A stretch of DNA of 64,000 nucleotides from Aldehydirespirator sp965203575. Lineage in GTDB: Bacteria; Actinomycetota; Acidimicrobiia; Acidimicrobiales; Aldehydirespiratoraceae. Every line of letters starts with the position of its first letter. Position 1 is the first letter of the stretch. Positions 45,750 through 55,838 of the stretch are shown piece after piece. The translations under genes were made by a program, and so were the position numbers. The DNA is taken from NCBI GenBank assembly GCA_965203575.1, contig OZ241894.1, positions 434,001 to 498,000 of the forward strand, in the 5' to 3' direction. Below the pieces are notes generated by a model. It did not search any database, was not told the DNA's origin, and saw only the letters and a program-made list of their open reading frames with translations.

Positions 45750-46286
45750 CTCCTATGGAAGGGTCCGCACGCCTTCGAGGACATCCTGCAGATGGATGGC
45801 GTCACGGACTTCGGGATCTACCAGGTCTACGGCCCCCATCCAGCCAGCGGGACGGACTCGTTGCTCTACATCGGACAGGCAAACGACCAGACCTTCGCCG
45901 CGAGGTTCACAAACCCCGACCGCCAGCCGTGGGGCCCCCATGACGCTCCCTGGGGAGACAACACTGCACTACTGAGGTTCTTCACAGGACGGGTCCACCC
46001 GACTCAGTGCCAGCGGGACCGCGGAGCCGTCGATGATGAGCTGTGGGGAACCTATATCGACACGGCCGAGAAGCTCCTGATCTGCGCACATGCCCCCCAC
46101 TGGAACGCACAAGGCGTCTCGGGGATCAAGCCTGAACAGACCGATGCCTACGACAACTGCCATGTCCTCAACTGGGGAACCCGCGCATCGCTGCTGCCGG
46201 AGGTCTCCGGCGTCCGCCATGCTTGGACAGAGTTCGACCGAATCAGTGACGACCCGCTCGAATGGACCGCAAGCCAAGCCGGATGA
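45702..46286 (+). CDS. GIY-YIG-like nuclease-fold protein, 194 aa
   Basis: GIY at residues 38-40 and YIG at 56-58 in the spacing of the GIY-YIG fold, followed by QAN..TFAARF with the expected Arg. The motifs sit in the N-terminal half; the C-terminal half has conserved-looking WNAQGV and VLNWG segments. Members of this fold cut DNA in repair, restriction and mobile elements. It is followed by a DUF262/DUF1524 gene, a pairing consistent with a defence role, by inference. Confidence 0.55.
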   Translation: MTVGPETERREPTRIHLLWKGPHAFEDILQMDGVTDFGIYQVYGPHPASGTDSLLYIGQANDQTFAARFTNPDRQPWGPHDAPWGDNTALLRFFTGRVHPTQCQRDRGAVDDELWGTYIDTAEKLLICAHAPHWNAQGVSGIKPEQTDAYDNCHVLNWGTRASLLPEVSGVRHAWTEFDRISDDPLEWTASQAG

Positions 46287-46562
46287 GGACGGCTACGCGG
46301 CTACGGGACCATCGGTAGCTTGGATGTCGCGCCCGCGGCGGTGCCAGTCAGCCTCAGATGTGAACGCCGCGTCGGAGCCGCACAGAACCATCTGACCCTT
46401 GGCGTGAGCGTGGGGCTTGTTGGCTCTCTGGTTGTGTGCCGGTCGCCGGGTCCGAACCTATGCTCCCCAGCCAGGGGAGACACCGGTGTCCCGCTCGGTT
46501 CTGAGCGATCGACTCAGCCAGACTGGGCCCTACCGTCAGAGACATCAGCGCGGCACCGGAGC

Positions 46563-46569
46563 AGGAGGT
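46563..46569 (+). promoter_or_regulatory. Ribosome binding site that fixes a TTG start
   Basis: AGGAGGT with an 8-nt spacer to TTG at 46578. It supports the shorter start for the DUF262 gene over the open frame that begins at 46320, whose first 86 residues look non-coding. Confidence 0.6.
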
Positions 46570-46577
46570 CCGTCGCA

Positions 46578-48371
46578 TTGCAGCCACAACGCAAGAATCT
46601 GGCTGAGCTCTTCGATGGGAAGCTCGTGTACGCCGTCCCGAACTTCCAGAGGCTCTACGTCTGGAGTCGCGACGACCAGTGGGAACCGCTGTGGTTCGAC
46701 GTCCGAGACATCGCCGAGGAACTCATCGAGAACGCCGCTAGGGCTGAAGCCGGTGGTGCCGACCGTGACGTCGAGCCTCATTTCATGGGTGCGGTGGTGT
46801 TCAAGATCAGTGGGTCCACCCCGGACCTAGCGAGGCAGTATCGCGTCATCGACGGGCAGCAGCGCCTGACGACCCTTCAGATTCTGATGGCCGCGGCGGT
46901 GTCGGCCCTTGACGTGGCGGGCCTTGCCGAGCCCGCCAAGCATCTCCGCACCTACATCGTCAATGACTCAGACGACCAGCCCCTGAAGATCCGATTCCAG
47001 AGGCACCGCAACGGCCATGACTATGAACGCTTCGCCGATGTCATGGGCGCCGCGGATGACAGCGACGACGATCCCGATATCGACGGTCCCATGGCCAAGT
47101 GCTATCGGTACTTCACGAGCGTGATCCACAAGTGGCTCCACCTGAAGGGCGACCGAATCAACGTGGCGGGCACCGCGCTCGTACGAACGCTCGCTGAGAA
47201 GCTCCGTGTCGTCGCGATCTATCTGGATCCCCACGAGAAGGAGCATGCGATCTTCGAGAGCCTGAACGCTCGCGGAGAGCCGCTCACCGAATGGGACAAG
47301 ATCAAGAACTATCTGCTGTACAAGGCCGACGAGGACCACCGCCTGAACCAGGAGACCTTCTTCGAGAAGTATCTGGATCACTTCGATGATCCCTGGTGGC
47401 GTCAACTGACCGGCCGCGGCGTCCAGAGACCCCGCGGCGATATCTTCGTCGACTACTGGCTCGAAGCCCAAACCGGCACGTCTGTCGCGGTGCGGCGAGT
47501 GTTCCGCGAGTTCCAGAACTACGTGGACCCGAGAGACGATCCCCTCGAAGAGACCATGAAGCAGCTGCTGGACGACGCGCGCTACTTCAAGAAGTCAGAG
47601 ACGGTCGAGCCTGGAGCAGGTGGCCGCGAAGCGCTGTTCCACGAACGCCGCCTCGCGATGGGAGCCGGTGCGGTATGGCCGCTACTGCTGAAGCTGCGAC
47701 ACCTCGATATCGACACCGACGACCGACAGGCGTGCCTCGTAGCCCTCGAGAGCTACCTCGTGCGCAGGCTGATAGCCGGATACCAGGCACGCAGCTACGA
47801 CCAGGTCGCCCTGGAGTTGATCGAAGCCCTATCCGAACACGCCGAGATCCCCGAGGCGCCGAGCCAGACAATACGCACCCACCTGTTGTCCTACACGGAG
47901 AACGCGAACCTGTGGCCAAACGACGCGGTCACAACCCAGGGTGTCTTACAGCGGCATCTCGCGGTGTACGCACGACGCCTGGTGCTTGCCGCCTTGGAAA
48001 GGAGCCTGATCACATCGAAGGCGGGCAACCAGAGCGTCCCCGCCGGCCTGCACGTGGAACACCTCTTGCCCCAAGGATGGGGGCCAGACGAATGGCCGTT
48101 GCCGAGCGGGATCGACCCCGAGCAGGCACAGGAGCAGCGAAGTCAGGCGCTCGCCACGCTAGGGAACATGACTCTGCTGAACGCCCCGCTGAATTCGTCG
48201 GTCAGCAACAGGGCGTGGACCATCAAGCGCGAGAAGATACAAGAGTCCGACAACCTGTTCCTGAACCGGCGGCTCGTTGAGAAATCCGGTGACCGCTGGA
48301 CCGAGGACGACATCGAGCAGCGCGGACGCTGGATGGGCGACAAGATTGTCAAGATCTGGCCGCGCGGGTGA
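46578..48371 (+). CDS. DUF262/DUF1524 (GmrSD-like) protein, 597 aa
   Basis: The N-terminal DUF262 (ParB/Srx-like) domain has the DGQQRLTT motif at 92-99. The C-terminal DUF1524 HNH-like domain has VEHLLPQ with His495 and a later LGNMTLLN and W..K pattern. This single-chain combination is the layout of GmrSD-type IV restriction enzymes, which cleave glucosylated-hydroxymethylcytosine phage DNA, though many family members have no assigned target. The TTG start is backed by AGGAGGT. It belongs to the comM-yraN island. Confidence 0.8.
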   Translation: MQPQRKNLAELFDGKLVYAVPNFQRLYVWSRDDQWEPLWFDVRDIAEELIENAARAEAGGADRDVEPHFMGAVVFKISGSTPDLARQYRVIDGQQRLTTLQILMAAAVSALDVAGLAEPAKHLRTYIVNDSDDQPLKIRFQRHRNGHDYERFADVMGAADDSDDDPDIDGPMAKCYRYFTSVIHKWLHLKGDRINVAGTALVRTLAEKLRVVAIYLDPHEKEHAIFESLNARGEPLTEWDKIKNYLLYKADEDHRLNQETFFEKYLDHFDDPWWRQLTGRGVQRPRGDIFVDYWLEAQTGTSVAVRRVFREFQNYVDPRDDPLEETMKQLLDDARYFKKSETVEPGAGGREALFHERRLAMGAGAVWPLLLKLRHLDIDTDDRQACLVALESYLVRRLIAGYQARSYDQVALELIEALSEHAEIPEAPSQTIRTHLLSYTENANLWPNDAVTTQGVLQRHLAVYARRLVLAALERSLITSKAGNQSVPAGLHVEHLLPQGWGPDEWPLPSGIDPEQAQEQRSQALATLGNMTLLNAPLNSSVSNRAWTIKREKIQESDNLFLNRRLVEKSGDRWTEDDIEQRGRWMGDKIVKIWPRG

Positions 48372-48613
48372 GGCTCGCGCCGGGTACGGGCTTTCGAGAG
48401 CGGGCACCAGCATCCGGTCGTCGCCGTAAACCGAGAGTGTGTCCCTGACCCGGGCCGCAGCCAGCCGAACAACCACACCACGCCTCGGACCAACCGTCAC
48501 GAAATGCGTCGTCATCGCCGCAGCGTTCGCGAGCGTTCCTCAGCGTTCCTATGCGGTATCGGCGACGCCGGCATTCCCGGTCGGAAGCCCTTGCGGTGAT
48601 CAGGGAGGGAGTC

Positions 48614-49375
48614 GTGTCAGGTTCCGAATCGAGGCTGGTGGCCGGTGTAGACAGCGTGCCGCTACGCAAGGGCGGCGGCTGGGTAATGGCCATCACCGAG
48701 ACCGGCAGCGACGCGCCCGTGGAGTTCTCGGTGTGGGAGTCGTTCACCGATCTGTGGGTAGTCGCATGTGAGCGAGGCTTGCTGGTGGCCGTTGACATCC
48801 CTGCCGGACTACCGGGCGCTGGTGGACGAACGGCGGACCGAGACGGCCGTAGCTTGCTGAAGCCGAAACGCACCTCGTGCGTGTTCCCGGCTCCCGCGCT
48901 GTGCATCCTCGACATCGACGACTACAAGCAGGCCAAGAAGATCTCTCACGCAGCAACCGGCAAGCGACCCTCCCAGCAGGCTCATGCCCTGCTGCGGAAG
49001 ATCCGCGAAGTTCGGCACGCCGTCGCTCCGGAGGACTTCTACAGACCCGACCGCAAGATCGATTCGGCTCCTGCCTGGGCGGTGGAGGTACACCCCGAGG
49101 TGAGCTTCGCGAAACTGGCCGGACGGCCGATTCCGGTTTCCAAGCACAAGCCGGCTGGCATCACCCGACGGTTAGAGGTGCTTCAGGCGGTGTTCCCCAA
49201 CGTCGTCGAGGCCATGGCAGCGCCCGTGGCCGGCCGACCGCGGCCGGGCCGTGATGACCGCCTGGACGCTGCCGCGGCCGCCTGGACGGCCCGTCGACTG
49301 GCATCCGGCGACGCGGACTGCCTAGGAGCAGGCGAATACGACGACACCGGCTACCCGATGAACATCTGGGTATAG
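48614..49375 (+). CDS. DUF429 family protein, 253 aa
   Basis: A predicted RNase H-fold protein: GVDSVPLRKGGGWVMAIT at the N-terminus, VAVDIPAGLP as the Asp-bearing strand, and a C-terminal DRLDAAAAAWTARRLASG. The acidic residues at these positions are the expected active-site set of DUF429, a family predicted to be nucleases. GTG at 48614 follows GGGAGG closely; the frame from 48551 is an alternative start. A gap of about 240 bp separates it from the gene upstream. Confidence 0.6.
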   Translation: MSGSESRLVAGVDSVPLRKGGGWVMAITETGSDAPVEFSVWESFTDLWVVACERGLLVAVDIPAGLPGAGGRTADRDGRSLLKPKRTSCVFPAPALCILDIDDYKQAKKISHAATGKRPSQQAHALLRKIREVRHAVAPEDFYRPDRKIDSAPAWAVEVHPEVSFAKLAGRPIPVSKHKPAGITRRLEVLQAVFPNVVEAMAAPVAGRPRPGRDDRLDAAAAAWTARRLASGDADCLGAGEYDDTGYPMNIWV

Positions 49376-49628
49376 CCCAACATGCGCTGACGCATCGACC
49401 GTCGTGCGGGATGCCGCGTCGCGGTGACCTCCACGGCGGTTAGGCCCGCCGGGTGGCCTCCAGCATCCGCGATCTCGGATGGGGTCGCGTGTAGGTTCAA
49501 GAACGCCTCTTGAGGGCGTCATGTGCTGGATGGGCAGGTGCAGACGCGCGGTGGGGCATCGGGAGGAAGGGCGAAGCCGGCGGCTGGTGCCGTGTTCAGC
49601 AACGCCAGCGACGACCGGAGCGAGAAGT

Positions 49629-50648
49629 ATGGAAGTTGAACAGTTCAGCGACGGCAATCTCAGAGTCAAGATCACGGCACAGGCGGGTCCGGAGATCCAC
49701 ATCACGAGATATCAGCCGCGAACCATGCACCAGGTGCCGTCGCTGATCATGGGCAAGACGCCGGACCCTGGAACCCCGGGCGCGCTCGCTACTAGTGCCT
49801 TGGTGCTGCCGGAGCACATGGCAGTGAACCAGGTGCCAATGATGCCTGACGGGACGGGCAGTGGTCTTCGTCTGCCGTGGAGCGAGTTGGCAGACAGCCT
49901 TCTGCTGCTGCCCGAGCGCACCGCCTTCGATATCTCCCTCCAGCGCTCCGCCGCTGTGGAGTTGCTGCTTGACCCCAGGTCACTGCGGGTGCCTCCGGCG
50001 GGCGACATTCTGCACACGGCCGCTCAGGTGGTGCTGGGCAGCGCACGGCCGGAGACGCTGCTGCGTGTCGCCATGCACTGGGCGTTCGCGTGCGAGGTGT
50101 ATCAGCGCCCATGGGCGGAGAACCGCGACGTGTTCGCGCAGCATGCGCTGTCGGGGCCTGAACCGAATCGGCAGCGTCTGAGCGACGCCGCACATCGACT
50201 GATACTCCCCCAGACGGCGCGCGTGATCGCGGCCGACGCTGTCTGCTCGCGCCGCCATGCCAATGTCGCCGACACCTACGACCCGACGAGCCTGAACGTG
50301 CTGGAGCGAAGTCTGGTAGAGGCATTCCTTCCGAGCGCGGTCACGGGCCAGCACCCAAGATCTTCTGAGATCCGCACGGCTTTGTGGATCCTCTCTCACG
50401 GCATGCCGCTCGATGGCCTCGGCCATGACGGGCCGGCGATCTTCATGGCACACACATTCGGGATGCGCAGCATCGGCGAACCCCAGGACGCTCTGCTGCG
50501 CTGGTGCGAGATGCTCAGCTTGCCTGACGACCACCCGCACTGCAGGTGGGGACCGGGCCAAGCGCCGTCGGACCTGTGCGCGGACCTGCGGACCTCCACT
50601 GGGCTCGACCTGCGGGACGTAGCTCGAGTCGTCCACTGGAAACGATGA
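49629..50648 (+). CDS. Unknown protein, first gene of a five-gene cassette, 339 aa
   Basis: No domain is recognised. The N-terminal 100 residues are beta/loop-rich; the C-terminal two thirds are helical with a terminal LRDVARVVHWKR. No membrane segment or signal is present, so it is cytoplasmic. The ATG at 49629 has GAGAAG upstream. The stop overlaps the next ATG (ATGA), so it is translated together with the following gene and may form a complex with it. Confidence 0.6.
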   Translation: MEVEQFSDGNLRVKITAQAGPEIHITRYQPRTMHQVPSLIMGKTPDPGTPGALATSALVLPEHMAVNQVPMMPDGTGSGLRLPWSELADSLLLLPERTAFDISLQRSAAVELLLDPRSLRVPPAGDILHTAAQVVLGSARPETLLRVAMHWAFACEVYQRPWAENRDVFAQHALSGPEPNRQRLSDAAHRLILPQTARVIAADAVCSRRHANVADTYDPTSLNVLERSLVEAFLPSAVTGQHPRSSEIRTALWILSHGMPLDGLGHDGPAIFMAHTFGMRSIGEPQDALLRWCEMLSLPDDHPHCRWGPGQAPSDLCADLRTSTGLDLRDVARVVHWKR

Positions 50649-51595
50649 TTTGGTTCCAAGACACGGGCAACCAGATAGTCACGCTCGGGCTGTTGCTCTC
50701 CTTCGCCAGGAGCACACGCCTGAGTGATGAAGCGGATGCACTGGTGTTCGGTTGCGATCATCTCATTACGACCGTGGAGCAGTTGCAGAACTCGCTGCGT
50801 CTCGACGACACCGTCTGCACAGGCGATTCCTGTGAAGATGTCGTGACGCGTCGACGCCGCATCGAGGAGTACTTCCTGGAGTACCCCTTCATTCAGTTCG
50901 ACGACGGTGCGGTCGTTCCCGTCGGCACCCCCGATGTCGTTCATGGCACCATCGAGTTCTGTCAGGCAGCACACAACGGCCAGGAGGAGCCGCCGCAGCA
51001 GCGCCGACAGCGCATCGGTAACACCTTCGGGGGCCTATTCGAGGCACGAATCAGGGAGATCTGCCACAGCTTCGGCGAGAGTCACCGAGTCATCGGGAGC
51101 GATGTCATCGACCCGGTCATGGATCGCGTAGCCGGACGCGACTCGAAGCGAGCGGATGTGGTCATAGGCCACAGCAACGGCAACTACATCGTGCTTGAAG
51201 CCACCAAACGCAACCTGCGAGCAGGAATCCGTTACGGCGACCAAGCAGACCTGGATTCATGGGCCGACGACCACCTGAGGAAGCTCGAGCAGGCAACGAC
51301 CACCGCAGAGCACCTTCGCGCGATCACTGACCACTGCGGGGCTCCATCACCAAGACGCACGGCATGCCTCGTCGTCGGGGATCTGCCTCTGCGCCAGAAC
51401 ATCGGCCTCAGCGCCATCTTCGACGCCCGATCCGACAGGCGCAACCCACCGTTCTTGTGCGGCATCACCGAATTCGAGATGCTCATCGACATGGCACAAA
51501 GGGGCTTCTCCGTGCCGTCGGTCGTCTGCACCTGGCAACAGAGCGGCACCGACATGTCGTTGGGCCTGTACCTGTCCAATCACCCAGCCACCTGA
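50645..51595 (+). CDS. Unknown protein with nuclease-like signature, 316 aa
   Basis: The central segment KRADVVIGHSNGNYIVLEAT, then KRN, has an Asp on one strand and an Glu-x-x-Lys on the next. This resembles the PD-(D/E)xK nuclease core but departs from the ExK spacing. The first 120 residues are helical. ATG overlaps the previous stop by 4 bp and the stop lies 16 nt before the 1,055-residue gene. An effector nuclease role is a guess. Confidence 0.5.
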   Translation: MIWFQDTGNQIVTLGLLLSFARSTRLSDEADALVFGCDHLITTVEQLQNSLRLDDTVCTGDSCEDVVTRRRRIEEYFLEYPFIQFDDGAVVPVGTPDVVHGTIEFCQAAHNGQEEPPQQRRQRIGNTFGGLFEARIREICHSFGESHRVIGSDVIDPVMDRVAGRDSKRADVVIGHSNGNYIVLEATKRNLRAGIRYGDQADLDSWADDHLRKLEQATTTAEHLRAITDHCGAPSPRRTACLVVGDLPLRQNIGLSAIFDARSDRRNPPFLCGITEFEMLIDMAQRGFSVPSVVCTWQQSGTDMSLGLYLSNHPAT

Positions 51596-51611
51596 CCCGA
51601 GGAACTGTGTA

Positions 51612-54600
51612 GTGGCGCCGCAAGGGCTGGAGCCTGAACTTCTAGACCACCTTCGCGTCGAGTTCGACGAGCACGGCCGTCGAGCGGCTGACCTGCTCAC
51701 GGACGCGCACGCCCACTTGGTGTCTGGGACGCCGACGCTCCGACTTCGAGAAGTCGTCGCCCACTGCCTCCGGGAGGCGTTGAAGTCGATACTGGAATCG
51801 GTCGGATCCGGCGGAGCCGGCACATGGAAGCAGATCTCACGGCGCGTCGTGAAAGCGCGAAGGCGATACGGGATGGCCGTCGGGCTTCCAGGCGAGGATG
51901 CCGAGGGTGCCTTGCATGACCTTCTCGCGGACATCGATGAGCTGAGCCGCTTCCACGACGAGCAGGAGCGACTGCACGAGAGGCGGCTGATCGCCGTCAT
52001 GGTGAAACGCACCGGCACGGTACCGCTGTCGACTGGAGTTGACCCGGTGCATGCCTACCAGGATCTCCTGCACCGCCTCGATACGGCCGCCCACGGCGGC
52101 AGGATGCAAGAGAGCATCGAGCAGATGTGGACGGAGTGTGTAGCGATCTTGCGAAGCCTGTTCCTTCCTTCAGAGATCCGGCATGAAGAGCTCGAGAGGC
52201 TTGCGCAGCTGGCGCATCCCATGGAGAGTGACACGCAGGCTGTCCTGGACCTTGTATCCAGCCCCGGGCACTTGCGGCGCTTCTTGGGCAAGGTCGAGAG
52301 CCCCGCTTGGCTCGAAGCGCTGGGAGTGACTGGTGCGTTGTACCCGACAGACACTGATGGTCCGTGGCCCCCACATGCGGCGGTGGTCCGCCTCGCAGAG
52401 CGCCATCCCGTTGAGGTCACCGCCTGGCTCCAAGGCATGTTTCAGTCACATGGCGCGACGCCCGCGCTCGCGACGCAGATCGGATACGCAGCATGCGCCG
52501 CAGGTGGGCCGGCCCTCGACCTGGTCTTGGCTGCTGTGAGGCAACACCCAGAGCACCATGGAATCGTGATGACTGGTGTCCGGGCGGCGGAGCAGGCCGA
52601 CGCCTCCCATGCTCTGGTAGAGGATCTTGCAGATGTGATTCTGAACCCAAGAAGCTGGGCTGCGGCCGCGTTCGTCAACCCGCTGCTGGACCAGGTCTCA
52701 GCCGGCATCAACGAAGACAACTCCCAGCGCCGTATGGACATCCTCGTTTACAAGATCCGGTCGCTTCCCGAGAACGATCGGCTGCTGCGGAGACTCAGGT
52801 GGCAGCCTTCCGGATCGATGGCCGACATCCCTAGGTCTGCGCGTGATGACCGGTCCCGGTTGCTGTTGTCGTGCTTGCTGCGCCTCTTGGAGGGTGCTTG
52901 GGCGTGGACGCCCGCGAGTGGTCTCCTTGATGCTCTCGACAGGCTGCCCGACAGCGGTCTGCGGCAACGGCTCCGGGCCTGGGTGCTCGCGAACGCGCCG
53001 GATGTCGCCCCAAGCCTCATCGCCGATGAGATAGAGCACGCAATCTCCTCGCGGTCGCCGACGGGCGACGACGTTGCCCTGGCAGACCGAGCCGCCACAG
53101 ACTGCGACCACTCCACCTCTGTGCCCAGATGGAGTGAAGCACTGGGTGCCGCACCTGATGTGGAGCAAGTAGGCCGTGCCCTAGCCGAGGATGATGTGCG
53201 CGAAGATTGGCTTCGGGCGCTCCGTTGGGCTTCGCTGTTGCCCGCCGAAGCATCGGGTGCATGGGCGACCGCGTGCGACATCCTCGCAGCGAGATACGGA
53301 AGACCAAGCCGAGAGACCCTCGTCCAAGGTGCGCCTGATGTCGCCCCATTTGCAGTAAGCCCCATCACAGCCGACGAGCTGCGATCAATGGATCCTGACA
53401 CCGCAGCCGCGAGAGTCGCGCAGTGGCGACCCGGCCCGAGAGACTGGCTCGGCGGGGCACGCGAGATAGCAAGGACTCTGGAGTCTGTCGTCGAGGACAA
53501 CATCGAGGAGTGGGTATCTGACCCGATCCGCACAGTCGTGAACCTGCGCCATCCGACCTACATCAGCCGTTACTTGCATGCCTTGACGTCGGCTGCTTCG
53601 AAGCATGAGTTGCCTGTCGGCGAGCTTCTAGACGTGATCAAGTTCGTACGAACGCGCCCGTGGCCGGTGGAGCCGCTCGCCGATGACCGCCGCGGCTACA
53701 GCACCGACTGGCGCGAGACAGAGCACGCTGCCGTCGGCTTGATCAAGGCCCTGGCCGACTCTGACCGAGGTTTCGATGGCCGCGCCGATGAAGCCTGGGC
53801 TGTGTTGGTGTCTGAGGCCTCTGACCGCTCAGAACCGTCCGACATTGTCTCAATCAGTACCGGACCGGATTTCCTGGTAAGCGCCAACGGCCGACCATGC
53901 ACGCGGGCGCTGGTGGCTGTGCTGGCCTTCCTTGCCTACGAGTACCGCTCCTCTGGCACGGTACGCCCAGAGGCAACATCCCTCTTTGAGGACGGCTTGC
54001 GGCTCACAGGCATCGACGGCGCCGAACACCGCGCCGTGCTGGCACCCAGGATCGGATTCCTATTGCACGTCATGCCAGAGTGGACCGAGACGACACGCGA
54101 GCTCCTATTCGGATCCCTAGCCCCAGAGGGACTAGGCCAACTCAGCGTCGAGCTAGCCATCGAGTGGAGTCCGCCGAACCCGTGGCTGCTGGAGAACTTC
54201 CGCGACGCAGTCCGCAACGCGGTCATGAGCGACGCCGAGCATGCCATGGAGCACATGATCGTCGCGATGCTCTGGAACTCCCCCGGCTACTCCGTCCAAC
54301 AGACCGTGGCGTTCCTGCGAGCCTCGCCCGAGTTGGTGTCGAGGTCCGGGCACGCGTTGGGCCTCGTACTGGACGACGCCGACGCCGACCAGAGTCTCGT
54401 TGACGTCGCCGCCGACTTCTGGAGGACAGTCCTGGTGACAGAGACCAGCGCCGCGCTGGAGGGCTTCGGCTTCCTGTCACAAGTCGCCGCGATGGACGCC
54501 GAGGTATGGGAGGAGCTGATGCTGCAGACAGTCCAAGCAGCCGGCGGCCGAGTCGACTGGAGCTACGGAATCGCCGAACGGCTCGAGACTTCACGTCCGA

Positions 54601-54779
54601 CAACCGCTGGCCTCGCGATCCTCAACGAGTTGGTACGGGGCGGGATCGACGACTGGGACAGCGTGCTCGTCATCGAGAAGGCCTCTGCCATGCTGGCCAG
54701 AGCGACCGACTTGCAGGAAACCGACGAATACAGGCGCCTCCGCACAACGCTGCTGGAACGAGGCGTCATCGACGACTGA
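51612..54779 (+). CDS. Large helical protein of unknown function, 1,055 aa
   Basis: Almost wholly predicted alpha-helical with repeated hydrophobic/acidic helix pairs, as in HEAT- or TPR-like scaffolds. I see no P-loop, no membrane helix and no catalytic motif. The N-terminus has a basic patch (RRVVKARRRYG) followed by an acidic helix. Cysteines are few and Trp is frequent. It starts at GTG 16 nt after the previous stop, so it is in the same operon. A 216-nt gap then precedes the ParA gene. Its size and position make it a likely sensor or scaffold, which is inference only. Confidence 0.6.
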   Translation: MAPQGLEPELLDHLRVEFDEHGRRAADLLTDAHAHLVSGTPTLRLREVVAHCLREALKSILESVGSGGAGTWKQISRRVVKARRRYGMAVGLPGEDAEGALHDLLADIDELSRFHDEQERLHERRLIAVMVKRTGTVPLSTGVDPVHAYQDLLHRLDTAAHGGRMQESIEQMWTECVAILRSLFLPSEIRHEELERLAQLAHPMESDTQAVLDLVSSPGHLRRFLGKVESPAWLEALGVTGALYPTDTDGPWPPHAAVVRLAERHPVEVTAWLQGMFQSHGATPALATQIGYAACAAGGPALDLVLAAVRQHPEHHGIVMTGVRAAEQADASHALVEDLADVILNPRSWAAAAFVNPLLDQVSAGINEDNSQRRMDILVYKIRSLPENDRLLRRLRWQPSGSMADIPRSARDDRSRLLLSCLLRLLEGAWAWTPASGLLDALDRLPDSGLRQRLRAWVLANAPDVAPSLIADEIEHAISSRSPTGDDVALADRAATDCDHSTSVPRWSEALGAAPDVEQVGRALAEDDVREDWLRALRWASLLPAEASGAWATACDILAARYGRPSRETLVQGAPDVAPFAVSPITADELRSMDPDTAAARVAQWRPGPRDWLGGAREIARTLESVVEDNIEEWVSDPIRTVVNLRHPTYISRYLHALTSAASKHELPVGELLDVIKFVRTRPWPVEPLADDRRGYSTDWRETEHAAVGLIKALADSDRGFDGRADEAWAVLVSEASDRSEPSDIVSISTGPDFLVSANGRPCTRALVAVLAFLAYEYRSSGTVRPEATSLFEDGLRLTGIDGAEHRAVLAPRIGFLLHVMPEWTETTRELLFGSLAPEGLGQLSVELAIEWSPPNPWLLENFRDAVRNAVMSDAEHAMEHMIVAMLWNSPGYSVQQTVAFLRASPELVSRSGHALGLVLDDADADQSLVDVAADFWRTVLVTETSAALEGFGFLSQVAAMDAEVWEELMLQTVQAAGGRVDWSYGIAERLETSRPTTAGLAILNELVRGGIDDWDSVLVIEKASAMLARATDLQETDEYRRLRTTLLERGVIDD

Positions 54780-54995
54780 CCGTGGACAGGGTCCGACCTG
54801 CCACATGAAGCGCACGGGACGCTGCCCGCCGTACCCAGAGAGGGTCGGGCTGCGACAGCAACCAGCGCTGCGCGACACTGCCAGCCGAGTTGGAGATTGG
54901 GCTGTCTCCCACGCGCCATCCGGGTATGTGCGCCGCTATCGTGCGGGCCTCCTGGTGTGCTGGTTCACGGGCGCACGTTGGTCTGAGAGGTGAGA

Positions 54996-55838
54996 ATGAG
55001 AGTCGCTGTATCTGTGATCAACATGAAGGGCGGAGTCGGCAAGACAACGATCGCGACTCTGCTCTGCCGGCGCTTGGCGCGATCCCACAAGGTTCTGGCG
55101 ATCGATTTGGACCCTCAGGCCAACATGTCGCAAGCACTCATGGGTGAGGCCGGATACCGGCGGTTCCTGGCCGACAACTCGCCATCCGTGGTTGAAGTGT
55201 TCAAGGGCTATCAACCCCCCGGCAGCGCCGCCTCACCAACGCCGCTGGATGCGACCGAGGTGGCGCGGACAATCCGACGGACCCACAACGGCGAGCTTCG
55301 CATCGTTCCTTCTCGATTCGACTTCTCCGACAACCTGCGCGACGCATCAAAAGCCGACGATCAAGCTCTCGCTCGCTTCATCGCCGAAAGTTTCCACGAT
55401 GTCGACATCGTCTTGATCGACTGCGCCCCGACGGAGTCGGTTCTCACGCGAGCTGCCTACCACGCGTCACGGTATCTGCTCGTTCCCGTTCGCCCGGAGT
55501 ACTTCGCAACCATCGGATTCCCGCTGCTGCATAAGTCGCTGGAGGATTTCAGGGGGAGCAACCCTAGTCACGAGATCGATGTGCTCGGCGTCGTGATCAA
55601 CGATGCGTGCTATGACGGTGGGAATCAGGGCGGGCCTGAGAGGATACGGGCGATGGCCGAGATCGAGGACGAAGCCGCCGATCACCACTGGAGGATCTTC
55701 GCCAATCAGATCCCGTTCTCCCGTGGGTTCCCGAAGATGATGCGCGGGGACTACAACTACCTCGGCAATGCCCCGATGTTCTACGATTTCGCGGAGGAGC
55801 TGCGCGACTGCTTAGCAGAGGAGGGATACTTGTCGTGA
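54996..55838 (+). CDS. ParA/Soj-type P-loop ATPase, 280 aa
   Basis: The deviant Walker A KGGVGKTT is at about residues 11-18, followed by AIDLDPQANMS (switch I) and VLIDCAPT (Walker B). ParA proteins dimerise on ATP and bind DNA non-specifically to move cargo. The C-terminal part is normal length. ATG at 54996 has AGAGGTGA just upstream. Its stop overlaps the next GTG. No ParB or obvious centromere repeats accompany it; the partner gene is a 164-residue unknown, so the cargo may be something other than a plasmid. Confidence 0.8.
   Translation: MRVAVSVINMKGGVGKTTIATLLCRRLARSHKVLAIDLDPQANMSQALMGEAGYRRFLADNSPSVVEVFKGYQPPGSAASPTPLDATEVARTIRRTHNGELRIVPSRFDFSDNLRDASKADDQALARFIAESFHDVDIVLIDCAPTESVLTRAAYHASRYLLVPVRPEYFATIGFPLLHKSLEDFRGSNPSHEIDVLGVVINDACYDGGNQGGPERIRAMAEIEDEAADHHWRIFANQIPFSRGFPKMMRGDYNYLGNAPMFYDFAEELRDCLAEEGYLS

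Noticed and set aside
48159..48515. Minus-strand frame overlapping the end of the DUF262 gene
   Set aside because: Mostly antisense to DUF1524 sequence; only its first 50 residues look protein-like and no ribosome site is present.
49489..49525. Small inverted repeat before the five-gene cassette as a terminator
   Set aside because: Only six paired bases with a long loop and no T-run; too weak to claim.
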